NCBI RefSeq assembly: GCF_019655335.1
Contig: NZ_BPFD01000023.1
Location: 1 to 56,053 of the forward strand
Source: Shewanella hafniensis
GTDB taxonomy: Bacteria > Pseudomonadota > Gammaproteobacteria > Enterobacterales > Shewanellaceae
Direction: 5' to 3'
Length of the DNA stretch: 56,053 nucleotides
Shown here in pieces: positions 9,009 to 18,553 of the stretch. Position 1 is the stretch's first letter, and each line of letters opens with the position of its first letter. Below the pieces are notes generated by a model. That model was not told the origin of the DNA and ran no database searches. It worked only from the letters and a program-made list of their open reading frames with translations. The position numbers and the translations under genes are program-made.

Positions 9009-10649
9009 ATGGATAGACGTCAATTTCTAGCAGGCTCTGCCGCCCTCATGACGACCGCGGTTTGGGCAATTTCAGTGGATAAATTACTGGCGCTAGATAA
9101 CGCACAAGCGGTTGCCCGTGCACCATGGGCTATAGGTTTTAACGGGGTGGAAGGCGACTATCAGCCGCTCACTATGCAGGTTTCGGGCGAGTGGCCAGCG
9201 CAATTGAGCGGCAATCTATATCGTAATGGGCCAGCGAAAATGTCTCGGGCGGGTAAGGCATATCAACATTGGTTCGATGGCGATGGCATGGTGCAGCAGT
9301 TTAGTGTGGCCAATGGGCAAGTTCAGCATCAGGCTAAGTTTATCCAAACAAAGAAGTTTAAAGTGGAGGAGGCCGCTGGAACGTTTAAGTACACCACCGC
9401 AGGCACAGTGATCCCCAATGCTTTACCTATTCGCAATAACGATGACTTGAATGTGGCTAACACCAGTTTATTACCGCGCCACGGCGAGTTGCTCGCTTTG
9501 TGGGAAGCGGGTTCACCCTATCGACTCGATGCCCAGACATTAACCACGTTTGGCGTGAAAAGCTTTGGCGATAAGTTTAAGGGTTTACCCTTTTCCGCCC
9601 ATCCACTCGATGACGGACAAGGTGGGTTGTGGAATTTTGGCGTCTGGTATGTTGGCGGCGAGAAGCAATTACTTGTGTATCAAGTGGCAGCCGATGACAG
9701 CATTGCCAGAATGGAAGTGATTGAATTACCGCAGGCGAGTTACTTACATGCCTTTGCGCAGAGTGAGAATAAGCTAGTGTTTTATATTTCATCTTGCGTG
9801 TATGAAGAGGGCGAAACTTATATCGATGCTTTTAAATGGCAACCCGAATTGCCATCGCAATTACTGGTTATCGACAAAGCTGACTTTAAAGCGCGTCAGT
9901 TACACCCACTGCCTGCAGGATTTGTGTTTCACTTTGGCCAAGCCATTGAGAAGAATGACGAACTGTCAGTGCAGCTTTGTCTCTATCCCAATTCGACGAT
10001 TTTAACGCAAGGGATGAAGGGGTTACTGACGGGCGCCCGTAAAACAAAAACACCCCATGCCGAGTTAGTGACCATAATTGTTCCGCTCACAGCACCACTA
10101 ACAGCAGCTAGCAAAACGCAGCTTGCAGAGACATTGCCTTCCTCTGCGCGTATTAACCGCAGCGGTGTGATGATGGAGTTTCCCCAGTTTGCGCAGCACA
10201 CTAAGAGCAATAAAGAGCTTGCTGAGAAAACGGGCGGAGCTTCGGATTTTGTCCCGCTATTTGGCGTCGGAGCAAGATCAGATTCTGCTATTAATTCTGG
10301 TGCTAATTCTACCTTTAAATATGAAGCCGAATCTGAATCAGGACTGAGTAACACTCTGTATTGTATTCATAATGCAAAAGACAGAAGCCAGCACGGTGCT
10401 AATACACTTAGCGATACGAGCTATAGCGCGTTTTATCTTGGCAAAGGCAAGATTGCCGAAGAGCCGCTCTATATCCCCGCCACTGAGCAGCATGAAGCCT
10501 ATTTGTTGATGACTTGGCTCGATTACCACAATGCACTGTCTGGTTTGTCTTTGTTTCGTGCCAGTGATATCAGTGCGGGCCCCATCGCTTCGGCTCAAAT
10601 GAACAGGGTATTGCCGTTAGGGTTTCACGGTTGTTTCATTAACGCTTAA
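9009..10649 (+). CDS. Carotenoid oxygenase family protein (Tat-type signal)
   Basis: A 546-residue member of the carotenoid cleavage dioxygenase (RPE65) superfamily, a seven-bladed beta-propeller holding non-heme iron through four histidines. Candidate ligands are in FSAHPLDD (about 198), YLHAFAQ (about 247), VFHFGQA (about 304) and the C-terminal GFHGCF (about 542). The N-terminal MDRRQFLAGSAALMTTAVWA looks like a Tat-type signal, although its second arginine pairs with Gln instead of the usual Phe-Leu spacing. The region around residues 390-440 is rich in Ser, Gly and Asn and may be a loop insertion. No carotenoid synthesis genes lie nearby, so the substrate is unknown; stilbenes or other alkenes are alternatives. 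GGAGG lies just upstream of the ATG. Confidence 0.88.
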   Translation: MDRRQFLAGSAALMTTAVWAISVDKLLALDNAQAVARAPWAIGFNGVEGDYQPLTMQVSGEWPAQLSGNLYRNGPAKMSRAGKAYQHWFDGDGMVQQFSVANGQVQHQAKFIQTKKFKVEEAAGTFKYTTAGTVIPNALPIRNNDDLNVANTSLLPRHGELLALWEAGSPYRLDAQTLTTFGVKSFGDKFKGLPFSAHPLDDGQGGLWNFGVWYVGGEKQLLVYQVAADDSIARMEVIELPQASYLHAFAQSENKLVFYISSCVYEEGETYIDAFKWQPELPSQLLVIDKADFKARQLHPLPAGFVFHFGQAIEKNDELSVQLCLYPNSTILTQGMKGLLTGARKTKTPHAELVTIIVPLTAPLTAASKTQLAETLPSSARINRSGVMMEFPQFAQHTKSNKELAEKTGGASDFVPLFGVGARSDSAINSGANSTFKYEAESESGLSNTLYCIHNAKDRSQHGANTLSDTSYSAFYLGKGKIAEEPLYIPATEQHEAYLLMTWLDYHNALSGLSLFRASDISAGPIASAQMNRVLPLGFHGCFINA

Positions 10650-10669
10650 TATGTTGACCTATAAACAAA

Positions 10670-10695
10670 AAACGCAGCCTAGGGCTGCGTTTTAT
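10670..10695. terminator. Bidirectional terminator
   Basis: An 8-bp GC-rich stem (10672-10679 with 10683-10690) with a 3-base loop lies between convergent genes, with A residues on one side and T residues on the other. It can end both the carotenoid-oxygenase operon and the YebC-family gene. Confidence 0.88.
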
Positions 10696-10713
10696 TTCAG
10701 GCGAAAGTGGTGA

Positions 10714-11436
10714 TTAGTCTTCAATTTCCGCATTGTGATAGACGTTTTGTACGTCATCACAATCTTCTAAAGCGGCGATAAACTTTTCAAACATAGCCAC
10801 ATCTTCACCTTCAACTTTAGTCATGTCCTGCGGTACGAAGGTGATGTTGTCGAATTCGAAGTTAACTTCTGGCATCGCTTCGGTCAGTGCAGTTTTGACC
10901 TTAAAGTACTCAGTGTGCGGCGCGTAAACTGTGATTAAGCCATCTTCCAGCTCTACATCGCTCACATCAACGTCAGCCATCATCAGCAGCTCTAAAATTG
11001 CATCTTCGTCATCGCCCGCAAACACGAATACGGCTTGATGATCAAACATGTGGCCAACAGTGCCTGGGCCGCCGAGTTTGGCATCGTTTTTCACGAAGGC
11101 TTGACGCACTTCGGTGAAGGTACGTTTTACGTTATCGGTTAGGCAGTCAACAATAACCATGCAGTTGCCAGGACCAAAACCTTCGTAACGGGCGGTATCA
11201 TAATCTTCACCGCCGCCGCCTTTGGCTTTTTCGATTGCGCGTTCAATAACATGCGCTGGCACTTGGTCTTTCTTAGCGCGTTCAATCAAGCGACGCAGTG
11301 ATAAGTTTCCATCGGGTTCAACGCCGCCTTGCTTAGCGACGACGTAAATCTCTTTACCGTAGCGTGAATAAATGCGGGTTTTTTGACCGGCTGTTTTCGC
11401 CATGGATTCTTTCTTGTTTTGATATGCTCTGCCCAT
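10714..11436 (-). CDS. YebC/PmpR family protein, YeeN-like
   Basis: A 240-residue protein of the YebC/TACO1 family. It starts [15 protein letters not shown], shows [18 protein letters not shown] and [20 protein letters not shown], and ends DDVQNVYHN. Comparison from memory places it nearer the YeeN subgroup than canonical YebC next to ruvC; the absence of ruv genes fits. Family members have been described as DNA-binding regulators and, more recently, as ribosome-associated factors that relieve stalling, so the role here is open. Length and domains look complete. Confidence 0.9.
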   Translation of the reverse strand: MGRAYQNKKESMAKTAGQKTRIYSRYGKEIYVVAKQGGVEPDGNLSLRRLIERAKKDQVPAHVIERAIEKAKGGGGEDYDTARYEGFGPGNCMVIVDCLTDNVKRTFTEVRQAFVKNDAKLGGPGTVGHMFDHQAVFVFAGDDEDAILELLMMADVDVSDVELEDGLITVYAPHTEYFKVKTALTEAMPEVNFEFDNITFVPQDMTKVEGEDVAMFEKFIAALEDCDDVQNVYHNAEIED

Positions 11437-11855
11437 CTTGATCTCGTTAGCTCAAAAAAATTGCGCCGATATTAGCAGTTTTCTTGGCATAAGTGCAGTC
11501 GTCCCTATGTGATTTATTACCGAGAAGGCGACGGGGCACGCATTTGAGGGCAAAGTTGGCTTTTTCAGATGGGGTAAACTTGAGAATGGACTAAGACTAA
11601 ATCACGCGAAATTAATACTAATGTCTAATGCCATACACACGCGAGACTGTTGATGATAGTTAGCTGCTACTTTGTTTATCTAGCGAGATAAATTTTCTAG
11701 CTTATTCAGAGAAATAGACTAAAACTATAAATCTTGAGCGTTATCATGGTGAGTCCTTCCTAGTCAGTTGTAATCGATAGCGGCTGAACGAGGGCTAATG
11801 ATTCGACTTTTAGCATTTCCCTTTCATTTTTATCTTGCTCAGTTACGGGAAGTAT
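11437..11855. other. Divergent intergenic region
   Basis: A 419-base stretch between the YebC-family gene and a chemoreceptor transcribed away from it. It is AT-rich and presumably carries both promoters. I see no RNA gene, long repeat or convincing small reading frame. Confidence 0.5.
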
Positions 11856-13424
11856 ATGGAAATACAACAAAAAACCTTAATTTTCATCAGTTTCATGCTG
11901 ATTACTCTGGGAAGTTTATTGCTCGAGGGACTGCATCTTCCGAGCATTGTGCAGGCGCTGATCTTGGGCGCAATCACCTCTGGCTTAGTGGTGTGGGTGT
12001 GTTTGCGCGCAACTAAGGCTAAGCTCGACACCGATGAGGCAAATACTAAGGTATTACAAGAGCAAAGCCTTCCCGCCCATGATATCAGTGTGCAAACCAG
12101 TAAGATTGCTATTGGTTCGGCTGAAGTGTCACATTTTATTGATTTACTGAACAAATCCATTGAATCAAATGGTGAGCATGCAAGCGCCATTGCCGTTGCC
12201 GCGGGGCAATTGAGCCATACTACGGCCCAACTTGGCGATAATGCCGCCGATATTTTAGGTCAGGCACAAGAGGCCGAGCGTGTTAGCGTGCAGGGGCGTA
12301 GCCAAGCCCAAAAAGGTGTAGCGGCCATTCGTTCACTGAGTACGGATATTGATACTGCCGCTGAGCAAGTGCAGGCGCTTAAATCAAGAGCCGAAGAAAT
12401 CCAAAAAATTACCGAAGTGATTAACTCCGTTGCCGAACAAACGAATTTGTTGGCGTTAAATGCGGCCATCGAAGCGGCTCGTGCGGGAGAGCAGGGTCGA
12501 GGTTTTGCGGTAGTGGCTGACGAAGTACGCAGCCTTGCGGGTAAAACCGCAGGTGCGACCCAAGATATCGGCAAGATGTTATTAGAAATCCGCAGCGAAA
12601 CCGATAAAACCTCTGGACTGATGGAAAGGGTCGTAACGCAAACCGCCGATGTGGTCACCGCTATGGGTGAGTTAGACGCGCACTTCACTGAGATTTCGGC
12701 CTCAGTGACCCAATCGGCCCATGCGTTAGGTGATATGGAAGATTCGCTCAAACAATATAACAACACCACTAATGACATTAGCCGCTCGGTGACTCAAATC
12801 CGTGATTCGTTAAATTCGACGGGTAAACAGAGTCATAGCGTATCAGAGCAGGCCTTTACCTTATCTTTGACCACTGAGGGGATTTTTAAAGCGCTGTCTA
12901 AATGGGATACACAAACCTTCGATCAGCAAGTTTTGCAATTGGCGAATGCCGCCGCTAAAGCCTGTGGTGACAAGTTAGCACAAGGTTTAGCCAGCGGCAG
13001 TTTTAGTGAGGCGGATTTGTTTAATCCTAAATACCAACCTATTGCCAATACTCAGCCGCAAAAATACAGCACAGCTTTCGATCGTTATACCGATCAGCAT
13101 TTTCCAACGATTCAAGAACCCATTCTGGCAAAACACAGCGAAATAATCTATGCGGGAGCCGTTGATAAAAAAGGTTATTTCCCGACTCATAACAAACGCT
13201 TTAGCCAAGCACTGACGGGTAAGGTCGAAGTTGATATGGTGCATAATCGAACCAAACGTTTGTTTAATGATCCGACAGGCATCCGCTGTGGCGCTCATAC
13301 CGAGCCTGTATTACTGCAAACCTACAAACGGGATACGGGCGAAGTGATGCACGACTTGTCAGTGCCCATTTTTGTGAATGGCAAACATTGGGGCGGATTT
13401 AGGGTGGGATTTAAGGCTAAGTAA
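11856..13424 (+). CDS. Methyl-accepting chemotaxis protein with C-terminal sensory-like domain
   Basis: I chose the ATG at 11856 (522 residues), preceded by GGGAAG; a TTG at 11835 would add seven residues. Two hydrophobic segments (about residues 5-48) with almost no periplasmic loop anchor it. The signalling domain follows, with the tip around residues 195-225 ([19 protein letters not shown]). Unlike most receptors, about 150 residues follow it (about 375-522), including [25 protein letters not shown] and the final [11 protein letters not shown]. This tail resembles a Cache/PAS-type sensing fold, known after the signalling domain in some proteobacterial receptors. It would lie in the cytoplasm. 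The ligand is unknown. Confidence 0.9.
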   Translation: MEIQQKTLIFISFMLITLGSLLLEGLHLPSIVQALILGAITSGLVVWVCLRATKAKLDTDEANTKVLQEQSLPAHDISVQTSKIAIGSAEVSHFIDLLNKSIESNGEHASAIAVAAGQLSHTTAQLGDNAADILGQAQEAERVSVQGRSQAQKGVAAIRSLSTDIDTAAEQVQALKSRAEEIQKITEVINSVAEQTNLLALNAAIEAARAGEQGRGFAVVADEVRSLAGKTAGATQDIGKMLLEIRSETDKTSGLMERVVTQTADVVTAMGELDAHFTEISASVTQSAHALGDMEDSLKQYNNTTNDISRSVTQIRDSLNSTGKQSHSVSEQAFTLSLTTEGIFKALSKWDTQTFDQQVLQLANAAAKACGDKLAQGLASGSFSEADLFNPKYQPIANTQPQKYSTAFDRYTDQHFPTIQEPILAKHSEIIYAGAVDKKGYFPTHNKRFSQALTGKVEVDMVHNRTKRLFNDPTGIRCGAHTEPVLLQTYKRDTGEVMHDLSVPIFVNGKHWGGFRVGFKAK

Positions 13425-13753
13425 ATAAGTCATCACATTTAGGTTGTTTACTCTAAAAAATGCATAAAAACGCACCTTGGGATGTATTGCATATGTGATC
13501 CTTGATGGGTAATTGATTAACATAATAGAAATAGATTGGCATCTTTTTGCTGAAGTGCTTAAATAGCTCAAGATGCACAGTTAAATACAGTGTTGTGCAC
13601 CATAATAAAAATATAAAAATTAAATAAGACCTTAATCATTTGATTTAAAAGTGTTTAAAATATCTTTGGGGATATTTTAATTGGTAGAGGACAGGGAGCT
13701 CTCTTGCGACGTAAAACAACGCAGCAGACGCTGCTTAATGTGAGTTAAATGTG
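13425..13753. other. AT-rich intergenic region
   Basis: About 330 bases without a gene between the chemoreceptor and the small DUF2375-like gene. It is strongly AT-rich and contains the 10-bp perfect hairpin at 13655-13680. Nothing else stands out. Confidence 0.5.
13655..13680. repeat. Perfect inverted repeat upstream of the small gene
   Basis: TTAAAATATC (13655-13664) and GATATTTTAA (13671-13680) form a perfect 10-bp inverted repeat around TTTGGG, about 73 bases before the next start codon. It could be an operator or a 5'-leader hairpin. It is too AT-rich to be a good terminator. Confidence 0.5.
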
Positions 13754-13978
13754 ATGCAAGCAAATCAAGCGACTGTTACTGTTCTATATTATGATGCGCC
13801 CGTAGGGCTAATTATGCACAATGCTGTGTTAGCTGATTTACCTGTGAGTGACGCTGGACGTGTGATGATACCGGCAAGTTTTCGTAAGGGAAAATCGATC
13901 ATTGCCGTACTCGAAGGTGAGTGTAAGATACTCAACTCATTGGGCGAGCGGGTGTTTGCTCAGGTTAACTTAGGCTGA
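13754..13978 (+). CDS. Small conserved protein, DUF2375 (TIGR02922)-like
   Basis: A 74-residue protein (an in-frame GTG one codon earlier is equally possible). It matches what I remember of the small DUF2375 family described from Shewanella and Colwellia: an N-terminal strand ending in YY (TVTVLYYDAP), then VLADLPVSDAGRVMIPASFRKGKSIIAVLEGEC and a short C-terminal strand. It has no signal peptide or membrane segment and its function is unknown. The ribosome binding site is weak. Confidence 0.7.
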   Translation: MQANQATVTVLYYDAPVGLIMHNAVLADLPVSDAGRVMIPASFRKGKSIIAVLEGECKILNSLGERVFAQVNLG

Positions 13979-14274
13979 AATGAGATTAGTATTCAATAAC
14001 TTGCCATTCAAAAGTAGTCATATTTGGGACGCATAATAGCCTTGCAAAAATAGTCGTCCCGATCTTCCAAGCAATACTTCTTTTACTCTTTTTATAATGT
14101 CGGAACTATTCACTGGCTTGCATGGCGTTAGCTTCTAAAACGTCAAACTTAATAACTGATCCTCAATAGCTCAACACTCAATGACATCTGAGCGATTACC
14201 CACTAAGCAGTGGTATTCATAGCCAGTGTCGATTTAGTCGCCCAGAGATTTGTCATTGAGCCGATTAACTGGTT

Positions 14275-14856
14275 TTAATGGCAGACTTCAGTCAGCAAGC
14301 GTTCGGCAAGATGCTGTAGGGTTTTGGCATCTGGATGGGTGTGGGCGAAGGTTCTTAAACCATAAATTCCCATCATAAAATATTGGGCTCTTTGCTCGTC
14401 GCTACGGTGGCCTTGTAACAATCCTTGCTGGGCTGCGCGCGTAAATTGCTGCGTTAGCGCTTGCTGCCAAGATTGCAGATACTGATTGATGATATCTCTA
14501 ATCTCAACATCTTGCTCAGCCACTTCATTTAATGCCTTGGTCAATAAACAAGCTTGGGCACTGTCGCAACTCAAACATTCAGCAACAATATGATTTAAAT
14601 AATTTTTTAAGTTTGTTTGCACATTTTCGCTATTAGCGAATAGGCTGTTGAACTGCACATTTCTGTCGAGTTGATATTGCTCGATGGCTGCGATTAATAA
14701 GCCGCGTTTATTGGTAAAAGCACAGTAAATCGACCCCGGATGTAATCCCGTGGCTTGAGTTAGATCTTGCATGCTCGTTTTGGTGTAACCCTTGTGCATG
14801 AAGGCGGCCATAGCGCCGCGAAGTACCTGTTCTCGGTCGAACTCTGCATTACGCAT
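14275..14856 (-). CDS. TetR family transcriptional repressor
   Basis: I start it at the ATG at 14856 (193 residues). The open frame reaches 14922, but the extra residues would be encoded inside an operator copy and do not fit the family. The N-terminal helix-turn-helix is clear (about residues 8-55, AAFMHKGYTKTSMQDL and GLHPGSIYCAF). The C-terminal ligand domain carries CLSCDSAQACLL, with three cysteines in a cluster (about residues 83-92), which could be redox or electrophile sensors as in NemR-type regulators. It is divergent from the old-yellow-enzyme gene, with three copies of one palindrome between them, so it probably represses both genes. Confidence 0.88.
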   Translation of the reverse strand: MRNAEFDREQVLRGAMAAFMHKGYTKTSMQDLTQATGLHPGSIYCAFTNKRGLLIAAIEQYQLDRNVQFNSLFANSENVQTNLKNYLNHIVAECLSCDSAQACLLTKALNEVAEQDVEIRDIINQYLQSWQQALTQQFTRAAQQGLLQGHRSDEQRAQYFMMGIYGLRTFAHTHPDAKTLQHLAERLLTEVCH

Positions 14857-14906
14857 CGAATTTAATTCACTTGTATAGAAACGCTTAGGCTGAATTCTAC
14901 CTAATG

Positions 14907-14922
14907 TTGAACGAACATTCAA
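14907..14922. promoter_or_regulatory. TetR operator copy 1
   Basis: TTGAACGAACATTCAA is the first of three 16-base copies of the pattern TTGAA-N6-TTCAA between the TetR gene and the reductase gene. It lies 50 bases upstream of the chosen TetR start. Confidence 0.6.
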
Positions 14923-14930
14923 AAATTAAC

Positions 14931-14946
14931 TTGAATGATCATTCAA
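14931..14946. promoter_or_regulatory. TetR operator copy 2 (perfect palindrome)
   Basis: TTGAATGATCATTCAA is a perfect 16-base palindrome and the best of the three copies; it starts 24 bases after copy 1. Confidence 0.75.
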
Positions 14947-14957
14947 ATAATAATATC

Positions 14958-14973
14958 TTGAACGCATATTCAA
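14958..14973. promoter_or_regulatory. TetR operator copy 3
   Basis: TTGAACGCATATTCAA, the third copy, starts 27 bases after copy 2 and ends 16 bases before the reductase start codon, where bound repressor would block transcription start or early elongation. Confidence 0.65.
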
Positions 14974-14989
14974 GAATGGGACTGACAAA

Positions 14990-16057
14990 ATGACCACACA
15001 CACCACGCCAAATTCATTGGCAAATCTGTTCGAAACCTACACGCTAAATGACACTATCACCTTAAACAATCGTTTCTTAATGGCACCTTTGACCCGTTGT
15101 ATGGCCGATGCCGATTTAGTGCCGACCGATGATATGGTTGCCTACTATGCACGCCGTGCCGAAGCGGGTTTGATCATTACTGAGGCGACGATTATTCGTC
15201 CCGATGCCCAAGGTTACCCAAATACTCCTGGCATTTTTACTCAAGCGCAAATTGCTGGCTGGCGTAAAGTGACCGATGCGGTACATGCCAAGGGCGGTAA
15301 GATTTTTGTGCAGTTATGGCATACGGGCCGAGTTGCTCATCCACACTTTTTCGGTGGTGGCGATGTGCTTGCGGCATCAGCCCAGAAGATTGAAGGCAGC
15401 GTGCCAAGAATGCGTGAGCTAACTTATGTTACGCCAAAACCCGCCACACTCGAGGATATTCAAGGCCTAGTGCGTGATTACGCTAAAGCAGCGGAAAATG
15501 CCATTGAAGCTGGTTTTGATGGCGTCGAAATCCACGGTGCAAATGGTTATTTAATTGATACCTTCTTACACCATGACAGTAATCGCCGCACAGATGAATA
15601 CGGTGGCACGCCAGCCAATATGTCCCGCTTTGCGCTTGAAGTTGTCGATGCTGTTGTGGCTCGTATCGGCAAAGACAGAACCGGTCTGCGGATTTCACCT
15701 GGGGCTTATTTCAATATGGCGGCCGATAGCCGTGACCGAGAAGTATTCGATTATTTCTTGCCAGAACTAGAGGCGCGCGATATCGCCTTTGTGCATATTG
15801 GGATTTTCGATGACAGTATGGAATTTGACTATCTTGGCGGCAGAGCTTCAAGTTATGTGCGCGCACACTATGGCAAAACCTTAGTGGGAGTGGGAAGCTA
15901 CAGCGCTGAAACCGCCAGTGCAGCGATTGCGGCGAATAAGTTTGACTTGATTGCTATCGGTCGTCCATTTATTGCTAACCCTGACTATGTTGCTCGCGTG
16001 CGTGATGGCGTTGAACTCGTGCCTTATAGCGATGAAATGCTAGCAAGCTTAGTGTAA
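14990..16057 (+). CDS. Old yellow enzyme family alkene reductase (NemA-like)
   Basis: A 355-residue FMN-dependent (beta/alpha)8-barrel reductase using NAD(P)H. Family motifs are clear: NRFLMAPLTRC near the N-terminus, FVQLWHTGRVAHP, the catalytic-site segment EIHGANGYLIDTFL with the His/Asn pair that binds the substrate carbonyl or nitro group, then DEYGG, and a C-terminal FMN-phosphate-binding segment (VGVGSYS, AIGRPFIANPDY). Shewanella strains carry several such enzymes (SYE proteins). Expected substrates are alpha,beta-unsaturated carbonyls, maleimides or nitro compounds. The divergent TetR gene and triple operator suggest induction by electrophiles. Confidence 0.93.
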   Translation: MTTHTTPNSLANLFETYTLNDTITLNNRFLMAPLTRCMADADLVPTDDMVAYYARRAEAGLIITEATIIRPDAQGYPNTPGIFTQAQIAGWRKVTDAVHAKGGKIFVQLWHTGRVAHPHFFGGGDVLAASAQKIEGSVPRMRELTYVTPKPATLEDIQGLVRDYAKAAENAIEAGFDGVEIHGANGYLIDTFLHHDSNRRTDEYGGTPANMSRFALEVVDAVVARIGKDRTGLRISPGAYFNMAADSRDREVFDYFLPELEARDIAFVHIGIFDDSMEFDYLGGRASSYVRAHYGKTLVGVGSYSAETASAAIAANKFDLIAIGRPFIANPDYVARVRDGVELVPYSDEMLASLV

Positions 16058-16080
16058 TTTCACTTAATAGCTTAATAAAC

Positions 16081-16110
16081 AAAAAGGGTTAGCATTGGCT
16101 AACCCTTTTT
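16081..16110. terminator. Bidirectional terminator
   Basis: A perfect 13-bp stem (16081-16093 with 16098-16110) with a 4-base loop, flanked by A and T runs, lies between the convergent reductase and LonB-like genes. Confidence 0.92.
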
Positions 16111-16135
16111 GTTTGCCTATCCCACATCCTTTAGC

Positions 16136-18553
16136 TTAATCCGCTTTAACTAAGGATCTGAGTGCGGTGAGTTTTTGCTGAGCGATGCCGAAAATGCTCT
16201 CGGGAGAATATTGCCCTTGGCTAGGTGCGGCCGTTTGCGGCAAGCTGCCCGCGGTTTTACCGAGCAGTAACTCCATTGCTTGCGTTACATGGGTAATGGC
16301 CCAAATATGGAACTCACCTTGCGCCACGGCATCGACAATGTCTTTGCGCAGCATAAGGTTGGCCATGTTCGAGGCAGGAATAATCACCCCTTGTTCCGGC
16401 GTACGGCCTTTTATTTTGCAGACATCGAAGAAGCCTTCAATTTTTTCATTCACGCCGCCAATGGGCTGAGCCTCACCAAATTGGTTCATCGAACCTGTGA
16501 TGGCAATATCTTGCCTAATTGCTTGCTCGCTAATAGCCGAGATAATGGCGCAGCATTCGGCCATCGACGCGCTGTCACCGTCCACACCGCTGTATGATTG
16601 CTCAAAGGTGAGGTAAGTGGTGAGCGGGATTTGCGCCGTCTTACCTAAAACTGAGGCTAAATAAGCGGTTAAGATCAACACGCCCTTAGAATGGATCTGG
16701 CCTCCTAGTTTGACTCTGTGCTCGATATCCATCACTTCACCCTTACCAAACGCTGTGGTTGCTGTGATGCGATTGGGCATACCAAACTGATGATCTGAGG
16801 TCGAGATGACGGATAAAGCATTGATTTGCCCAACCACTTTGCCCTGAGTGCTGATCAAGGTGGTGCCGTTGGTAAAGCTCTGCATTATGTTGTCGTGCAG
16901 ACGTGATACCCTTTGCTCTTGATTTCGCAGTGCTTGTTCAACATGCGGTACTAAAATGTGCAGACTGCCTGCCGATTTTGCGCAGTAGTTTGATTCCCGC
17001 AGCAGGTTGGCAATATTAGCCGAGTGTAGCGACAGTTTTTGCTGATCTTCGGCCTCCCGCGAGCTGTATTCTATGATGCGTGCTATAGCCGCACGGTCGC
17101 AATGTAGCATGTTGTTGTCGTGGACTATGCTCGAGATAAAGCGGGCATAGTGCGCCTCTGAGGTCGCGGTTCTTTCCATCACATCTTCAAAATCGGCGGT
17201 AACGCGGAACAACTCACTAAAATCAGGATCATAGTGCTGTAACAGCTGATAGGTTTCATGATCGCCAAACAGGATGATTTTCACATCTAATGGGATAGGC
17301 TCAGGTGCCAAGGAAATCGTACCCGATAGAGACACTTCCCTTTCGAGTGAGCTTAAATCCAGTTTGCGTGAACGCAGTGCGCGCTTTAGTCCGTCCCACA
17401 CGTAAGGGCGCTCTAATACTTTAACGGCATCCATCAATAATACACCGCCATTCGCCTTGTGCAGACTGCCGGGACGGATAAGTGAGAAGTCGGTGAACAC
17501 TGTCCCCCTGAAGGTGGCGTTTTCCACATAGCCAAATAGGCTGTGATAACTCGGGCTTTCTTCAACGACTATGGGGAATTTTTGAGTGCCTTGGCCGACC
17601 AAAACGTTAACTTGATAGCGGCGGGGCATTTTCTTTTCTAAGGAAGCATAAGCTAGGCCTAATTGTTCTTCACTTTCTTCTAAGAAAATATCTAGGTTAT
17701 CTAAGATATCCGCCTGCATACCGGTTAAGAAAGTGCGCGCTTCGGGTTGGTGCTTGAACTTATCTTTGAGTGGTTTAATAAAATGGATTAACACTTCTTT
17801 GGCGACTTGCTCGTCATGCTCTTGTTGCTTGTCGCTAAATTCTTCTTCCCATTCTGTGATTTGGCGAATAATACCGCGCAGTTTCACTTCTAGCCCGTTG
17901 ATATTGCTTTCAAATTGACTGCGCTCAGTATCGGTCAAGGCGTCGAATGAGGCTTCGTCATGGGGTTCTTCTCCATTGAGCGCGACCATTTGATAGTCGC
18001 CCTGCATGGTCAAACTGAGGCTGATGCCCTTTTGTTTTGCTTCTTCGGTTAATTCAGTGAGTGCGACTTCTTGCTTCTGTGCCAACTGGCTTTTTAGCTT
18101 TTCGGTGCGGGCATAATACATTTCATTATCAAAGGCTAAAGGCATAGCTTTGACAAGTTTAAGCATCAACTTTTCGACGGCTTTTTTGAATTCAAGCCCA
18201 GTACCAGCAGCGAGTTTAAGTACTTTAGGGCAGCGAGTATCATCGAAATTAACCACGTAGCACCAGTCGTATAGCGTGTGATCGCTTGGCTCGTGACGGC
18301 TTAAATAACGCAGCATCATGGTCCGTTTGCCTAGACCGTTCTGGCCGATGGCGTAAATGTTATAGCCCTTTTCTTTAATCCCCATTGCAAACTCTACCGC
18401 TTGCTGGGCACGTTCTTGGCCGACAATATCATCAAGTGGAGTGAGCTCGGCTGTGGACTGGCAATCTGTACTTAATTGGTCGAGTTCGCAAATGCGATAC
18501 AGTTGTTTACTGTCGAGTAGGGTGGCTTGGCTTGATACGACGTCAGTGGGCAT
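16136..18553 (-). CDS. LonB-like ATP-dependent protease
   Basis: An 805-residue AAA+ protease of the bacterial LonB/YcbZ type (no Lon N-terminal substrate domain). A P-loop-like GQNGLGKRTMM lies near residue 73, a helical insertion rich in Glu, Gln and Lys covers about 150-290, the second ATPase segment contains GGVLLMDAVKVL, and the C-terminal protease domain has the catalytic Ser in GDSASMAECC (about 660) and Lys in GGVNEKIEGFF (about 703). The P-loop has Arg-Thr after the Lys, as in related YcbZ proteins. The C-terminal tail is variable. The gene is monocistronic. Substrates are unknown. Confidence 0.9.
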   Translation of the reverse strand: MPTDVVSSQATLLDSKQLYRICELDQLSTDCQSTAELTPLDDIVGQERAQQAVEFAMGIKEKGYNIYAIGQNGLGKRTMMLRYLSRHEPSDHTLYDWCYVVNFDDTRCPKVLKLAAGTGLEFKKAVEKLMLKLVKAMPLAFDNEMYYARTEKLKSQLAQKQEVALTELTEEAKQKGISLSLTMQGDYQMVALNGEEPHDEASFDALTDTERSQFESNINGLEVKLRGIIRQITEWEEEFSDKQQEHDEQVAKEVLIHFIKPLKDKFKHQPEARTFLTGMQADILDNLDIFLEESEEQLGLAYASLEKKMPRRYQVNVLVGQGTQKFPIVVEESPSYHSLFGYVENATFRGTVFTDFSLIRPGSLHKANGGVLLMDAVKVLERPYVWDGLKRALRSRKLDLSSLEREVSLSGTISLAPEPIPLDVKIILFGDHETYQLLQHYDPDFSELFRVTADFEDVMERTATSEAHYARFISSIVHDNNMLHCDRAAIARIIEYSSREAEDQQKLSLHSANIANLLRESNYCAKSAGSLHILVPHVEQALRNQEQRVSRLHDNIMQSFTNGTTLISTQGKVVGQINALSVISTSDHQFGMPNRITATTAFGKGEVMDIEHRVKLGGQIHSKGVLILTAYLASVLGKTAQIPLTTYLTFEQSYSGVDGDSASMAECCAIISAISEQAIRQDIAITGSMNQFGEAQPIGGVNEKIEGFFDVCKIKGRTPEQGVIIPASNMANLMLRKDIVDAVAQGEFHIWAITHVTQAMELLLGKTAGSLPQTAAPSQGQYSPESIFGIAQQKLTALRSLVKAD

